From assembly GCA_016207765.1 (NCBI GenBank), contig JACQOY010000047.1, positions 1 to 20,039 of the forward strand: DNA of 20,039 nucleotides, in the 5' to 3' direction. The notes under the pieces are model-generated. The model did not search any database. It saw nothing but the letters and a program-made list of their open reading frames with translations, and was not told the origin of the DNA. The stretch comes from Deltaproteobacteria bacterium. Lineage in GTDB: Bacteria; UBA10199; SBBF01. Position 1 is the first letter of the stretch; each line of letters starts with the position of its first letter. Below, in pieces: positions 1 through 6,592 of the stretch. The position numbers were made by a program, and so were the translations under genes.

Positions 1-36
1 TATTTTAATAGTACCGAAAAAAAATAAAAAAAGGAC

Positions 37-63
37 GCAACTTTTAAGGCGGATTGCCGATAA
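37..63 (+). promoter_or_regulatory. candidate sigma-28 (FliA-type) promoter
   Basis: The sequence GCCGATAA at 56-63 equals the consensus -10 element of flagellar sigma-28 promoters. Exactly 11 nt upstream lies GCAACTTT (37-44), which matches 5 of 8 positions of the known -35 consensus TAAAGTTT. Transcription would start near 70. No protein gene follows on this strand before the terminator at 103-147, so the product would be a short RNA. The -35 is imperfect and the match could be chance. Confidence 0.4.
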
Positions 64-69
64 CTTACT

Positions 70-147
70 ATGAAGCTCGAAAGAGCTGACTGACCCCCTT
101 TTAAGGCCTTCCCCCCCTGCAAAAGCAGGGGTGGGGAGGTCTTTTTA
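70..147 (+). ncRNA. possible small RNA of about 78 nt
   Basis: This is the stretch between the predicted start of the sigma-28-like promoter and the T-run of a strong terminator. It contains a perfect 5-bp hairpin closed by a GAAA tetraloop (AGCTC/GAGCT, 74-87) and then the terminator hairpin. A seven-codon reading frame starts at ATG 70-72 and stops at 91-93 but has no ribosome binding site. I do not recognise an RNA family. Alternatively the terminator may simply end a gene lying left of the window. Confidence 0.3.
103..147 (+). terminator. strong intrinsic terminator
   Basis: A stem of about 18 pairs with one bulge closes over an AAAA loop at 121-124. TGC and CCCC at 114-120 pair with GCAGGGG at 125-131, and AAGGCCTTCCC at 103-113 pairs with 133-143 with two G-T pairs. 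A T5 run (142-146) follows on the plus strand. There is no comparable T-run on the minus strand, so it should act mainly on plus-strand transcripts. Confidence 0.8.
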
Positions 148-242
148 TATTGGGGGGCCCGCAAGTCTCACAAGGATGCTACTCGCATCTGTTTTGATTT
201 TTTGTTCGGCTTGCGATACCCCCCATACCCCCGCGCCTCGCA

Positions 243-257
243 CCCCGCCAAGCGGGG
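243..257. other. short GC hairpin downstream of greA
   Basis: CCCCGC at 243-248 and GCGGGG at 252-257 form a perfect 6-bp stem with a 3-nt loop, 17 bases past the greA stop codon on the minus strand. No T-run follows, so it is not a standard intrinsic terminator, although it may protect or end the greA transcript. The rest of 148-273 shows no gene. Confidence 0.35.
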
Positions 258-273
258 ATGCTCGGCTTGGCTC

Positions 274-759
274 TCACTTATATTCTATCGCCAAAATCTC
301 GAATTCCTTGATCCCTTTTGGGGTTTTTACCTTTACCGCATCCTGCTTGTTTTTGCCGATAATTGAGCGGGCGATGGGGGATGAAACGGAAATTTTGCCC
401 TGCGCGATGTCCGATTCATGATCACCCACAATCTGGTAGGTAATTTCAACGTCCTGTTCAAGATCCAAAAGGGTAACATGCGCCCCAAAAACCACCCTTG
501 TGTGTCCCCCCATTTTTTTTGGATCGATGATTTCGGCCCTCGACAGGCGTAATTCCAGATCAAGCATCCGCCCTTTCACATGCCCCAGCCTTTCCTTGGC
601 CGCATGATATTCGGCATTTTCCGAAAGATCACCGTGGGCCCTCGCTTCTTCCAGTTCTTGGAGAATTTTCGGCCGTTCGACGGACTTCAGCTGATCGATC
701 TCTTTTTTGAGTTTTTCGTACCCCTGCGGGGTCATGGGGACACGGTCCGGAGTTGTCAT
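274..759 (-). CDS. greA: transcription elongation factor GreA
   Basis: GreA binds in the secondary channel of RNA polymerase and stimulates cleavage of the backtracked transcript so that stalled elongation can resume. The 161-residue product has the usual family length. Residues 1-80 form the N-terminal coiled coil, with the conserved tip HGDLSENAEYHAAKE carrying the acidic residues D44 and E47 that reach the polymerase active site. The C-terminal half (about 85-161) fits the FKBP-like domain, including the SPIARSIIGK stretch typical of Gre factors. The start is the first ATG. A second ATG at 733-735 (M9) would still leave a complete protein, and neither has a good ribosome binding site. The gene stands alone, is divergent from the lipoprotein gene at 939 and has its own sigma-70-type promoter. 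Confidence 0.97.
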   Translation of the reverse strand: MTTPDRVPMTPQGYEKLKKEIDQLKSVERPKILQELEEARAHGDLSENAEYHAAKERLGHVKGRMLDLELRLSRAEIIDPKKMGGHTRVVFGAHVTLLDLEQDVEITYQIVGDHESDIAQGKISVSSPIARSIIGKNKQDAVKVKTPKGIKEFEILAIEYK

Positions 760-768
760 AATTTTGTA

Positions 769-790
769 TGTTTCGTCCTGTGGCGAAACA
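769..790 (-). promoter_or_regulatory. hairpin in the greA leader
   Basis: TGTTTCG and CGAAACA form a perfect 7-bp stem with an 8-nt loop about 10 nt upstream of the greA ATG on the mRNA. The only Shine-Dalgarno-like AGGA near the start lies in the loop, 16 nt from the ATG, which is too far for normal use. The hairpin could bring that loop closer to the start codon or could block ribosome entry. This is inference from the sequence only. Confidence 0.35.
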
Positions 791-848
791 CCACGAGTTG
801 AATGTAATTAATGCTACCCAAGCCCTTGCGGAATTACACGGAAAGAAA

Positions 849-878
849 TTTATATGACAGGGAAGCAAAAACTGTCAA
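849..878 (-). promoter_or_regulatory. sigma-70-type promoter of greA
   Basis: On the minus strand a perfect TTGACA (873-878) is followed after 18 nt by TATAAA (849-854), which matches 5 of 6 positions of the -10 consensus. Transcription would start near 842, leaving a leader of about 83 nt before the greA start codon. Confidence 0.7.
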
Positions 879-938
879 GCCGTCAGGACGTATAGATACG
901 CATGGCTCAATAGATGAAAATGAGATAAGATCAAATGA

Positions 939-1802
939 ATGAAAAAATTGCTCCTGGGAACCTTATTGGTGTTTCTTTCGGCCTGTTTTTCCCGCATCGA
1001 CCTGAAAGGTCACACACTCCCCACCGCCCTTCTCAACGAATACTACACATACAGTTTTGAATTGCATGCGGGATGGGCTGATTTTTGGGACAGCTCGATG
1101 AGTACCCAATGGTACGGCGGAGTGCTCCCTTCAGGTATTGGAATCGCCTCCAACGGCCTTTTGTTCGGAACCCCGCAGGAACCCGGCGATTTTGAATTCC
1201 GGGTACTGGCCCAAGACGACGATTTTTTTGACGATGAAAGCTGGAGTGACGCCGAATGGTTCACCCTTTTTGTCACTGAACCAAGCACCAACGAAGACTG
1301 CCCACAACCCGATGATGAAACAACAGAGGGAATTTATCTTTGTCTGGGCGATGTCGGGGAGGAAAGCCTGAATACCGGCGATTCGTTCAGCCTGGATGGC
1401 GGTTATTTCGTGAACCTGGACAACGGGGGGCGCTACGATATCCTCACCCTCTCATTCACCATTACCTACGATTCAGCCTCTTTCGCCGTTGATGCGGAGA
1501 CGCTGACTTCAAGCCTTCTTCGCGAGGCGGCAAGCCGGGCGCATGCCAGTGTTTCCTATAACACAGAAACCGCCGGTCAACTTGGAGTCACCATCACAAC
1601 AACAGACAAACCCTTCATCCGGGCCGGCAGGATCATCGATATCCCTTTCACTGCCTTGCTGGATCTCAATCAGGAGGAATATTCGTTCACCCTGACAATT
1701 GATGCCGTCACCCCCCAACACGATGAAACTGAACTTCCAGAGATCATCGCCGTCGATGGGACTTTGACCATCGATGAACCGGCGGGAGATGAAACAGGAT
1801 AA
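939..1802 (+). CDS. putative lipoprotein with Ig-like and cohesin-like domains
   Basis: The product is a predicted secreted lipoprotein of 287 residues with no assigned function. MKKLLLGTLLVFLSAC is a lipoprotein signal peptide with lipobox L13-S-A-C16. Residues about 27-112 follow the pattern of the putative Ig (He_PIG) domain: LPTALLNEYYTYSFELHAG, then LPSGIGI, SNGLLFGTPQEPGDFEFRVLAQDDD. Residues about 130-280 are acidic and beta-rich, with a stretch (DILTLSFTITYDSASFAVD) that resembles cohesin-type binding modules. Such proteins usually act in adhesion or binding at the cell surface. The start was chosen because it gives the signal peptide; another ATG 4 nt upstream is out of frame. The ribosome binding site is weak. 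The domain calls rest on pattern recognition, not on a profile search. Confidence 0.75.
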   Translation: MKKLLLGTLLVFLSACFSRIDLKGHTLPTALLNEYYTYSFELHAGWADFWDSSMSTQWYGGVLPSGIGIASNGLLFGTPQEPGDFEFRVLAQDDDFFDDESWSDAEWFTLFVTEPSTNEDCPQPDDETTEGIYLCLGDVGEESLNTGDSFSLDGGYFVNLDNGGRYDILTLSFTITYDSASFAVDAETLTSSLLREAASRAHASVSYNTETAGQLGVTITTTDKPFIRAGRIIDIPFTALLDLNQEEYSFTLTIDAVTPQHDETELPEIIAVDGTLTIDEPAGDETG

Positions 1803-1817
1803 ATCTTTTTGCCATTT

Positions 1818-1847
1818 GGGCCGTTTATTTGAACAAAGGGGCCCTTT
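1818..1847 (+). terminator. weak terminator-like hairpin after the lipoprotein gene
   Basis: GGGCC at 1818-1822 pairs with GGCCC at 1840-1844, and inside it GTT pairs with AAC. Only TTT follows. It lies 15 nt after the stop codon of the lipoprotein gene and could reduce read-through into the next gene, but the stem is short and the T-run poor. Confidence 0.3.
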
Positions 1848-1954
1848 ACGTTCAGAAATTAATCAAATAAACCGTTGCAATTATTCGTATTTTTTGAAAC
1901 CCTATTTTTGTTAGCAACTTTTTTGGATCGAGTCCGATAAGTGATCAGCGACTG

Positions 1955-2500
1955 ATGAACCCCAAAAAATATTCCATTATTGCCGGCACCGGTTTTTTCC
2001 TGATTGCCTATGCAACGTTTATCCCTGCTACCCAAGGGCTACGCGATTTGCGGGGGGACGGCCTCATCACGTTGCATAACACCCATTTGAATGAAATGGT
2101 TACGGTGCAGTACCGGAATGCGAACGGCTCCTATGACCGAAAAGCGCTCAAGGAAATCAACCATATCCTTCGGTGTCGCCAAACAAACAGAGAGCGAAAA
2201 ATCCGGGTCGATCTTCTGGAAATGGTCGATCAGATTCAGGACCATTTCGAGGCCGCACAGGTCGATGTCATCTCAGGCTACCGAAGCAAACAGTTGAACG
2301 AATACCTCTGGATCATCGGACGCAAGGTTTCCCGCAACAGCCCCCACATGTATGGTCAAGCGATGGATATTCGATTGCCGGGGGTTAAAACAACTCTCCT
2401 GCGCGATTACGCCGACCACCTAAACCTCAAAGGGGGAGTCGGCTACTACCCCTCCAACCAGTTTGTCCATGTCGATGTGGGCATGAAGCGAAGATGGTAA
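1955..2500 (+). CDS. MepK/YcbK-like murein endopeptidase (M15-like, DUF882)
   Basis: This is a 181-residue protein of the YcbK/MepK family. In E. coli, MepK is a periplasmic zinc peptidase that cuts peptide cross-links in peptidoglycan, including 3-3 links, and its length is nearly the same. Residues 6-26 form a hydrophobic signal or anchor segment. The catalytic core has SGYRSKQLNEYL (about 107-118), SPHMYGQAMDIRLPG with the putative zinc ligands H131 and D138, and FVHVDVG with the third ligand H172 and the conserved D174. All expected ligands are present, so an active enzyme is likely. The start is the first ATG before the hydrophobic segment. The stop codon overlaps the start of the following TPR gene by 7 nt, which suggests translational coupling and a shared role in the envelope. 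Confidence 0.87.
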   Translation: MNPKKYSIIAGTGFFLIAYATFIPATQGLRDLRGDGLITLHNTHLNEMVTVQYRNANGSYDRKALKEINHILRCRQTNRERKIRVDLLEMVDQIQDHFEAAQVDVISGYRSKQLNEYLWIIGRKVSRNSPHMYGQAMDIRLPGVKTTLLRDYADHLNLKGGVGYYPSNQFVHVDVGMKRRW

Positions 2501-3447
2501 GATTTTTTTCTCTTCTCACCCTTGTTTTTTCCATCGGATTTGTTGAGCCGGTTTTTGCAATTGATGACCCTTATACCCGGCTCGATGAACAGGCAAACGT
2601 ACTCTTCAACAGCGGCCGGTATGCAGAAGCGATTCCCCTCCTGGAAAAACTGATCCCGCTGGCGGAAAAAAAATTCGGGGCTTCCCATGAAACCACCGAA
2701 AAAGCCTTAAACCAGCTGAGTGAGGCCTTAAAACACGAAATTGATGTAGCCAAAAGTCAGGGACGGGAAGACGTTCCCCTCGCCCAAATTCTCACCAAAC
2801 TGGCGCGTATTTGCCAAATTCAGGGGAATCTGGCCGAAGCTGAACCCCTCTACAAACATGCCTTGTCGATTTTGGAAGTGGCCGAGGGGGTCGATTCCGG
2901 CCTGTTTGCCCAGACACTGAATAATCTGGCCCTTCTTTATGGCACCGTCGGCCGATCGGCGGAGGCCACCACCCTTTTTCGGCAGGCATTGGCGGTCTAT
3001 GAACAGCTCTATGGTCCTGCCCACAAAGATGTGGCCCTGACATTGATCAACATCGGCGCCGCCTATCGCGATCAGGCAAAATTCGAAGAAGCGGAGGCCA
3101 GTTTCAAGCGGGCGCTCGAAATTCTGGAGAAAAAACTGGGGGTGAACGACCCCTACCTGATTCCAGCGTTGAACAATTACTCCGGCTTGTATTTCGCACA
3201 GGCAAAATTTGCCGAGGCGGAACCGCTGGTGCAAAGGGCGCTTAAGATCGCCGAAAAGAACTACGGTCTCACCAACCATCCCGATGTGCTTACCTCCCTC
3301 GATAATCTTGAATGGATCTACGCCAAAATGGGGCGGACGGAAGAACTCACCAAAGTTCAGGAAAAGACAAAACTGGCCCGGTTTGGGCCGGAACCAGCCC
3401 TAGCCATCACCGGCCCTTCAGTCACAACCCAGGCCCCCATCCCTTGA
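2494..3447 (+). CDS. secreted tetratricopeptide (TPR, kinesin light chain-type) repeat protein
   Basis: The 317-residue product starts with a signal peptide (MVRFFSLLTLVFSIGFVEPVFA, likely cut after A22), so it should act in the periplasm. Residues about 30-290 are made of TPRs with the roughly 42-residue spacing of the kinesin light chain type. Examples are LAEAEPLYKHALSILE, SAEATTLFRQALAVYEQLYG, FEEAEASFKRALEILEKKLG and FAEAEPLVQRALKIAEKNYG. Such repeats bind partner proteins and have no enzymatic role of their own. The start ATG lies inside the end of the endopeptidase gene in another frame, with no separate promoter visible. The coupling makes an adaptor role for that peptidoglycan enzyme plausible, but this is inference. 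The C-terminal 25 residues are proline-rich and likely disordered. Confidence 0.87.
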   Translation: MVRFFSLLTLVFSIGFVEPVFAIDDPYTRLDEQANVLFNSGRYAEAIPLLEKLIPLAEKKFGASHETTEKALNQLSEALKHEIDVAKSQGREDVPLAQILTKLARICQIQGNLAEAEPLYKHALSILEVAEGVDSGLFAQTLNNLALLYGTVGRSAEATTLFRQALAVYEQLYGPAHKDVALTLINIGAAYRDQAKFEEAEASFKRALEILEKKLGVNDPYLIPALNNYSGLYFAQAKFAEAEPLVQRALKIAEKNYGLTNHPDVLTSLDNLEWIYAKMGRTEELTKVQEKTKLARFGPEPALAITGPSVTTQAPIP

Positions 3448-3527
3448 AGCAACCATCGGTTCTAATTCATTAAAATCATCGGCAAAATGCCACCCCCAAA
3501 AAAATCGGCCGCGCACACGACGTACGA

Positions 3528-3965
3528 TCATATCCGCACCGGCTTCAGTCCCGCTTTCCTGGCCAGCCGGATCTGCCGGTCATCGAAGGAAATGAAATGG
3601 GAACATTCGAAAGAGGAGGCTAGCGACACATGAAGAATATCGAGAGACCGGCAACCGATTTTCCGGGTATGCCGATATGACAATTGAAGAGCTACCGCAA
3701 AGAGCTCACCCCAGTGGATATCCTGCTTTAAAAACAGTCCCCTCTTCAGATCGCCTTCAACCAGACGTAATGCCTGTTTCATCTGGGAAGGTTTGATTTC
3801 TCCGCGAAATACCTTCAATGCAAAGGTGTTTTGGAGCTCCAGTTCATGGATGGAAGTAAAAAGAAGAGGCTGATTGGATTGGGATACCCATCGGGAAACC
3901 CTCTCGGATTCAGCCTCAGGATAATAAAGCTTCACCAGCGCACTGCTATCAAGATAAGTCTTCAA
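3528..3965 (-). CDS. vapC: VapC-family PIN-domain toxin
   Basis: PIN-domain toxins are Mg-dependent ribonucleases that block translation by cutting specific RNAs, often tRNA or rRNA. The 145-residue product has the usual length. The acidic active-site residues are visible: D6 in MKTYLDSSALVKLYY, E41 or E43 in TSIHELELQN, D109 in CRSLDILHVSLA and D128 in FISFDDRQIRLA. The toxin is therefore probably intact. Its ATG overlaps the stop codon of the antitoxin gene (ATGA, 3962-3965), the standard arrangement for coupled antitoxin-toxin synthesis. The RNA target cannot be read from the sequence. The gene converges with the TPR gene; the 80 nt between them show no clear terminator. Confidence 0.92.
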   Translation of the reverse strand: MKTYLDSSALVKLYYPEAESERVSRWVSQSNQPLLFTSIHELELQNTFALKVFRGEIKPSQMKQALRLVEGDLKRGLFLKQDIHWGELFAVALQLSYRHTRKIGCRSLDILHVSLASSFECSHFISFDDRQIRLARKAGLKPVRI

Positions 3966-4207
3966 GAGCGGCCTTCTCTGTCTTCCAAAATAATTTCCGA
4001 TAACGGCTTACCCTTGGGGTGTTTAAAAATCCCGTGGGCACGTTGCACAAAATTGGGCCACAAAAGGGCCTTTGGAAGGGGTCTATCGGGAACTATACGG
4101 GCAATCACACGATTCCGACGGGTGATTTTAACCTCTTCCCCATGATCGACCCAGCGGATTACACCGCTTAAGTGATGCTGTAACTGCCTGACGCTGGCTT
4201 GCTTCAT
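3962..4207 (-). CDS. Phd/YefM-family antitoxin partner of VapC
   Basis: The product is an 81-residue antitoxin. The N-terminal part (MKQASVRQLQHHLSGVIRWVDHGEEVKITRRNRVIARIVPD) fits the Phd/YefM DNA-binding fold: a V-R-L-H-L-x-x-V-x-x-G-E pattern followed by I-T-R-R-N-R-V-I-A-R-I-V-P. The C-terminal half should wrap the toxin active site. Antitoxins of this type bind the operator of their own operon with or without the toxin. The gene overlaps vapC by 4 nt. No Shine-Dalgarno sequence precedes the ATG, and the predicted promoter would give an almost leaderless mRNA. Confidence 0.9.
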   Translation of the reverse strand: MKQASVRQLQHHLSGVIRWVDHGEEVKITRRNRVIARIVPDRPLPKALLWPNFVQRAHGIFKHPKGKPLSEIILEDREGRS

Positions 4208-4214
4208 GTATTAC

Positions 4215-4243
4215 ATAATGACGCACATTTTTCGTTGCGTCAA
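4215..4243 (-). promoter_or_regulatory. vapBC promoter with operator-like inverted repeat
   Basis: On the minus strand TTGACG (4238-4243) is followed after 17 nt by CATTAT (4215-4220), giving a plausible sigma-70 promoter with a start near 4208, next to the antitoxin ATG. A perfect inverted repeat, TGACGCA at 4219-4225 and TGCGTCA at 4236-4242, spans the -35 to the edge of the -10. That is the place expected for the autorepressor site of an antitoxin-toxin operon. The site overlaps the stop codon of the upstream 680-residue lipoprotein gene. Confidence 0.55.
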
Positions 4244-6282
4244 CGGTTTTTTTTTTGCAGGGAAGAAAAGGCATCCCTGACTGCTTCATAGTTGTCCTGC
4301 GACTGGGTATGCGTCGTCGAGCTTTTAAAATCGAAATCATCCGCGGTGAGTTCCTTGCCGTCGGCGCCCGTCACATTAAAAAAGACCGAGGCGGACATGT
4401 TGCCGACCCCCTCCGTCTCGACCACCGACAAGACAAGATATGCCGGGGTCTCTCCCAGGGCGACCGAAACCGCTTCTTCCCCCTCATCCCCAGGAATACC
4501 GTCCTCGTAATAGGTGGTTCCCACCGCCTCGACTTTTTTCACGAAATAATCGACCCCGGCATCGCCCGTCATGCTGTCTGTAATCTTTACCGTCACCGTC
4601 CCGGTCAGTTCCTTTTTTGTGATCCATCTCTGGTAGTAGCCCTCTACTCCCAACTGGTAGCTCGGCCAGTAGCTCCGGATGGCGTAACCGGATTTATACG
4701 ATTTCTTTTGCGAAAAAATCCCCTTCGCCGCCGCCCCCATGGCCAGGGGATAATTCCAGATGACAACCCCGTCCGCAATGCCGGCGGCGACTTCTATTTG
4801 TTCCTTTAAAACCTCCGGCTTAATGTCGTATCCCCACATCTCGCCGTAGAGAACGGCCATCAGATCCTTGTCCCCCAGACAGGCCTTGGTGGAAGACAAA
4901 AGCTCCTTGTATGTCTCGGCCGAATAAAAAGATTGATTATGGGTTAAAGGAACAAAAAGACCGTCGATCGAATCGGCAATCAGGTAATTTTTGTTGGATT
5001 TGGCGATGATGCGCCCCTTGTTATTGATCATCAGTGCCTTGTGGTTGGGGTATGAACTGTCCGACTCATGTTTGTCGAACGTTTCCTTCCAATCCGCAAC
5101 CTCTTTTCCATCCACGGCAAGCTTGATATCCCAGAAATAGACCAGTTTGCGATGATAAATATTGACCGGTGAATCAACGTACATTTTAAAGACAATCTCG
5201 TTTTCCCCCGCCTTCAGATATTTCGCAATATCGTCGCTGAAACGCTCCACATACTGGTTTCCCGCAAGGGTGGCATTGACGAGACTGTTGCCGTTGACCT
5301 CGACGCCTTTGAATTCATGCGCGTTGACCGCATCCTCTCCGGTTTCGGTGTCGGTATATAAAAAAGAGAGGACGGCGGTTGCGGGCGCCGTATCCAGACT
5401 GAAGGTCAGTTTCACCGCCCCATACTCTTCCTTGGTCATTTGCACCCCGTACTCGCTTCCGAGGATATATGAAGGACAGATGGTCCTGGGAATCTGGTAG
5501 AAATAGATGGTGGGCCAGAACTTGAAATTTGCATTCGCGGTTTTGCCAGCGTCGGTCATTTTTTTGATGTCCGATGCGGCGTAGCAGGTTTTTTCCAGTT
5601 GCGTAGTGTCTTCACTGCAGTCGTAGCCGCCAAAGTCGTCCACGTTGAAACCGGCCAGATTCGGGTAGGCGGCCGAGAGGGTTCCCAGATCGGCGCCTGC
5701 CGCCGCCCAGTCGTAGTTCCAGCGGTTGCCCGTCTCGAAGTGTTTTTCCCCGAGGACGGCGAACACTTTTGTCTCCATATTTTTTGTCTCTTTGAGAAGC
5801 TCAAGAAAATTGGGCCAGTAAAAACCCTTGGTGTCGTCCCCCAATGCGCCGTCATGGGCGGCATATCCGTACAAGTTCTGTTTTGCCTCGGAAACGGCGG
5901 ATACGATGGCGGGGATATCGTCATCGTCGGACGGGATTTCGCCTGAAACCTTGATCTTGCCGACGTAACTTCCAAAATACTTTGCCGTGATCGTCGAGGT
6001 TGCGTCTGTTGTCGTTTCTGATGTTGTTTTAGAGTCCGCTGTTTCCCCCGAAACCTCGGCGCCTTCCACCGCAGACCCCGCTTCTTCGGCCGAGGCGGCC
6101 TCCCCACTGCCAACGTTTTCTTCCCCCGCCGCCTCGCCGGTGTCCTCCGTCGGGCTCTCGGCGGGTGAAGAGGTCGGGGATGTTTCTTTCCCATTGTCGG
6201 ATAACATTTTTAACCCTGTCTCGGTACATCCGGTAAGACCGGCCACAAACAGGACAAGGAAGATCGAGGCGCGATGACCCAC
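4240..6282 (-). CDS. large lipoprotein with interrupted TIM-barrel-like fold, function unknown
   Basis: The product has 680 residues. Residues 1-19 form a lipoprotein signal peptide with lipobox L16-T-G-C19. Residues about 28-100 are a Ser/Thr/Glu/Ala-rich low-complexity linker, probably a tether from the membrane. Residues about 100-275 look like the first half of a (beta/alpha)8 barrel with a strand end NLAGFNVDDFGGY (D215, D216) of the kind that holds catalytic acids in glycosidase-like proteins. Residues about 280-395 look like a beta-sandwich (LKAGENEIVFKMY), and barrel-like strands resume at about 417-515 (MAVLYGEMWGY, IADGVVIWNYPL). A second beta-sandwich covers about 555-645. A surface carbohydrate-active enzyme is one option. 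The start is GTG, the only start codon between an in-frame stop two codons upstream and the signal peptide. No ribosome binding site is clear. Confidence 0.8.
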   Translation of the reverse strand: MGHRASIFLVLFVAGLTGCTETGLKMLSDNGKETSPTSSPAESPTEDTGEAAGEENVGSGEAASAEEAGSAVEGAEVSGETADSKTTSETTTDATSTITAKYFGSYVGKIKVSGEIPSDDDDIPAIVSAVSEAKQNLYGYAAHDGALGDDTKGFYWPNFLELLKETKNMETKVFAVLGEKHFETGNRWNYDWAAAGADLGTLSAAYPNLAGFNVDDFGGYDCSEDTTQLEKTCYAASDIKKMTDAGKTANANFKFWPTIYFYQIPRTICPSYILGSEYGVQMTKEEYGAVKLTFSLDTAPATAVLSFLYTDTETGEDAVNAHEFKGVEVNGNSLVNATLAGNQYVERFSDDIAKYLKAGENEIVFKMYVDSPVNIYHRKLVYFWDIKLAVDGKEVADWKETFDKHESDSSYPNHKALMINNKGRIIAKSNKNYLIADSIDGLFVPLTHNQSFYSAETYKELLSSTKACLGDKDLMAVLYGEMWGYDIKPEVLKEQIEVAAGIADGVVIWNYPLAMGAAAKGIFSQKKSYKSGYAIRSYWPSYQLGVEGYYQRWITKKELTGTVTVKITDSMTGDAGVDYFVKKVEAVGTTYYEDGIPGDEGEEAVSVALGETPAYLVLSVVETEGVGNMSASVFFNVTGADGKELTADDFDFKSSTTHTQSQDNYEAVRDAFSSLQKKNR

Positions 6283-6592
6283 GCCGTTTTAATCAGCAAA
6301 ATACGTGCCATAAATTATCATCGGCTTAAAATATATAACGCATTGAAATTACTTAAATTATTTAATTAATTGATCGGGTTGGCGTGCGAAAAGCAGAGAA
6401 TGATCGTCAATGTTTTGGCTTTTTCTCAAAGTGATAGCGCAGTATAATTCCCCCCCGGGTTCGGATTCTCTTCCTCGACGAGCAGACAACGCATCATTAC
6501 GCCCGCCTTTTCTACCAACTGTGAAAATAGGGACCCCTGCGGCGGGATAACAGATCATCCTTAAATGATTGAAAGACTCCGGCGGGAAATAA
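6283..6592. other. 310-nt stretch without a supported gene
   Basis: The part next to the lipoprotein gene (6295-6376) is very AT-rich and probably holds its promoter on the minus strand, but no good -35/-10 pair stands out. A candidate -10 GATAAT lies near 6315-6320 on the minus strand. The part at 6380-6560 has mixed composition and a 66-codon open frame on the minus strand with no ribosome binding site and no recognisable domain. I saw no clear terminator for the GST-family gene that ends at 6593. Confidence 0.5.

Noticed and set aside
131..421. 96-codon open frame on the plus strand
   Set aside because: It runs through the terminator stem's right arm and overlaps greA on the opposite strand. 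There is no ribosome binding site, and the composition follows the GC-rich noncoding region.
6358..6558. 66-codon open frame on the minus strand in the gap before the GST gene
   Set aside because: No ribosome binding site, no recognisable domain and mixed charged composition. It was kept only as part of the described gap.
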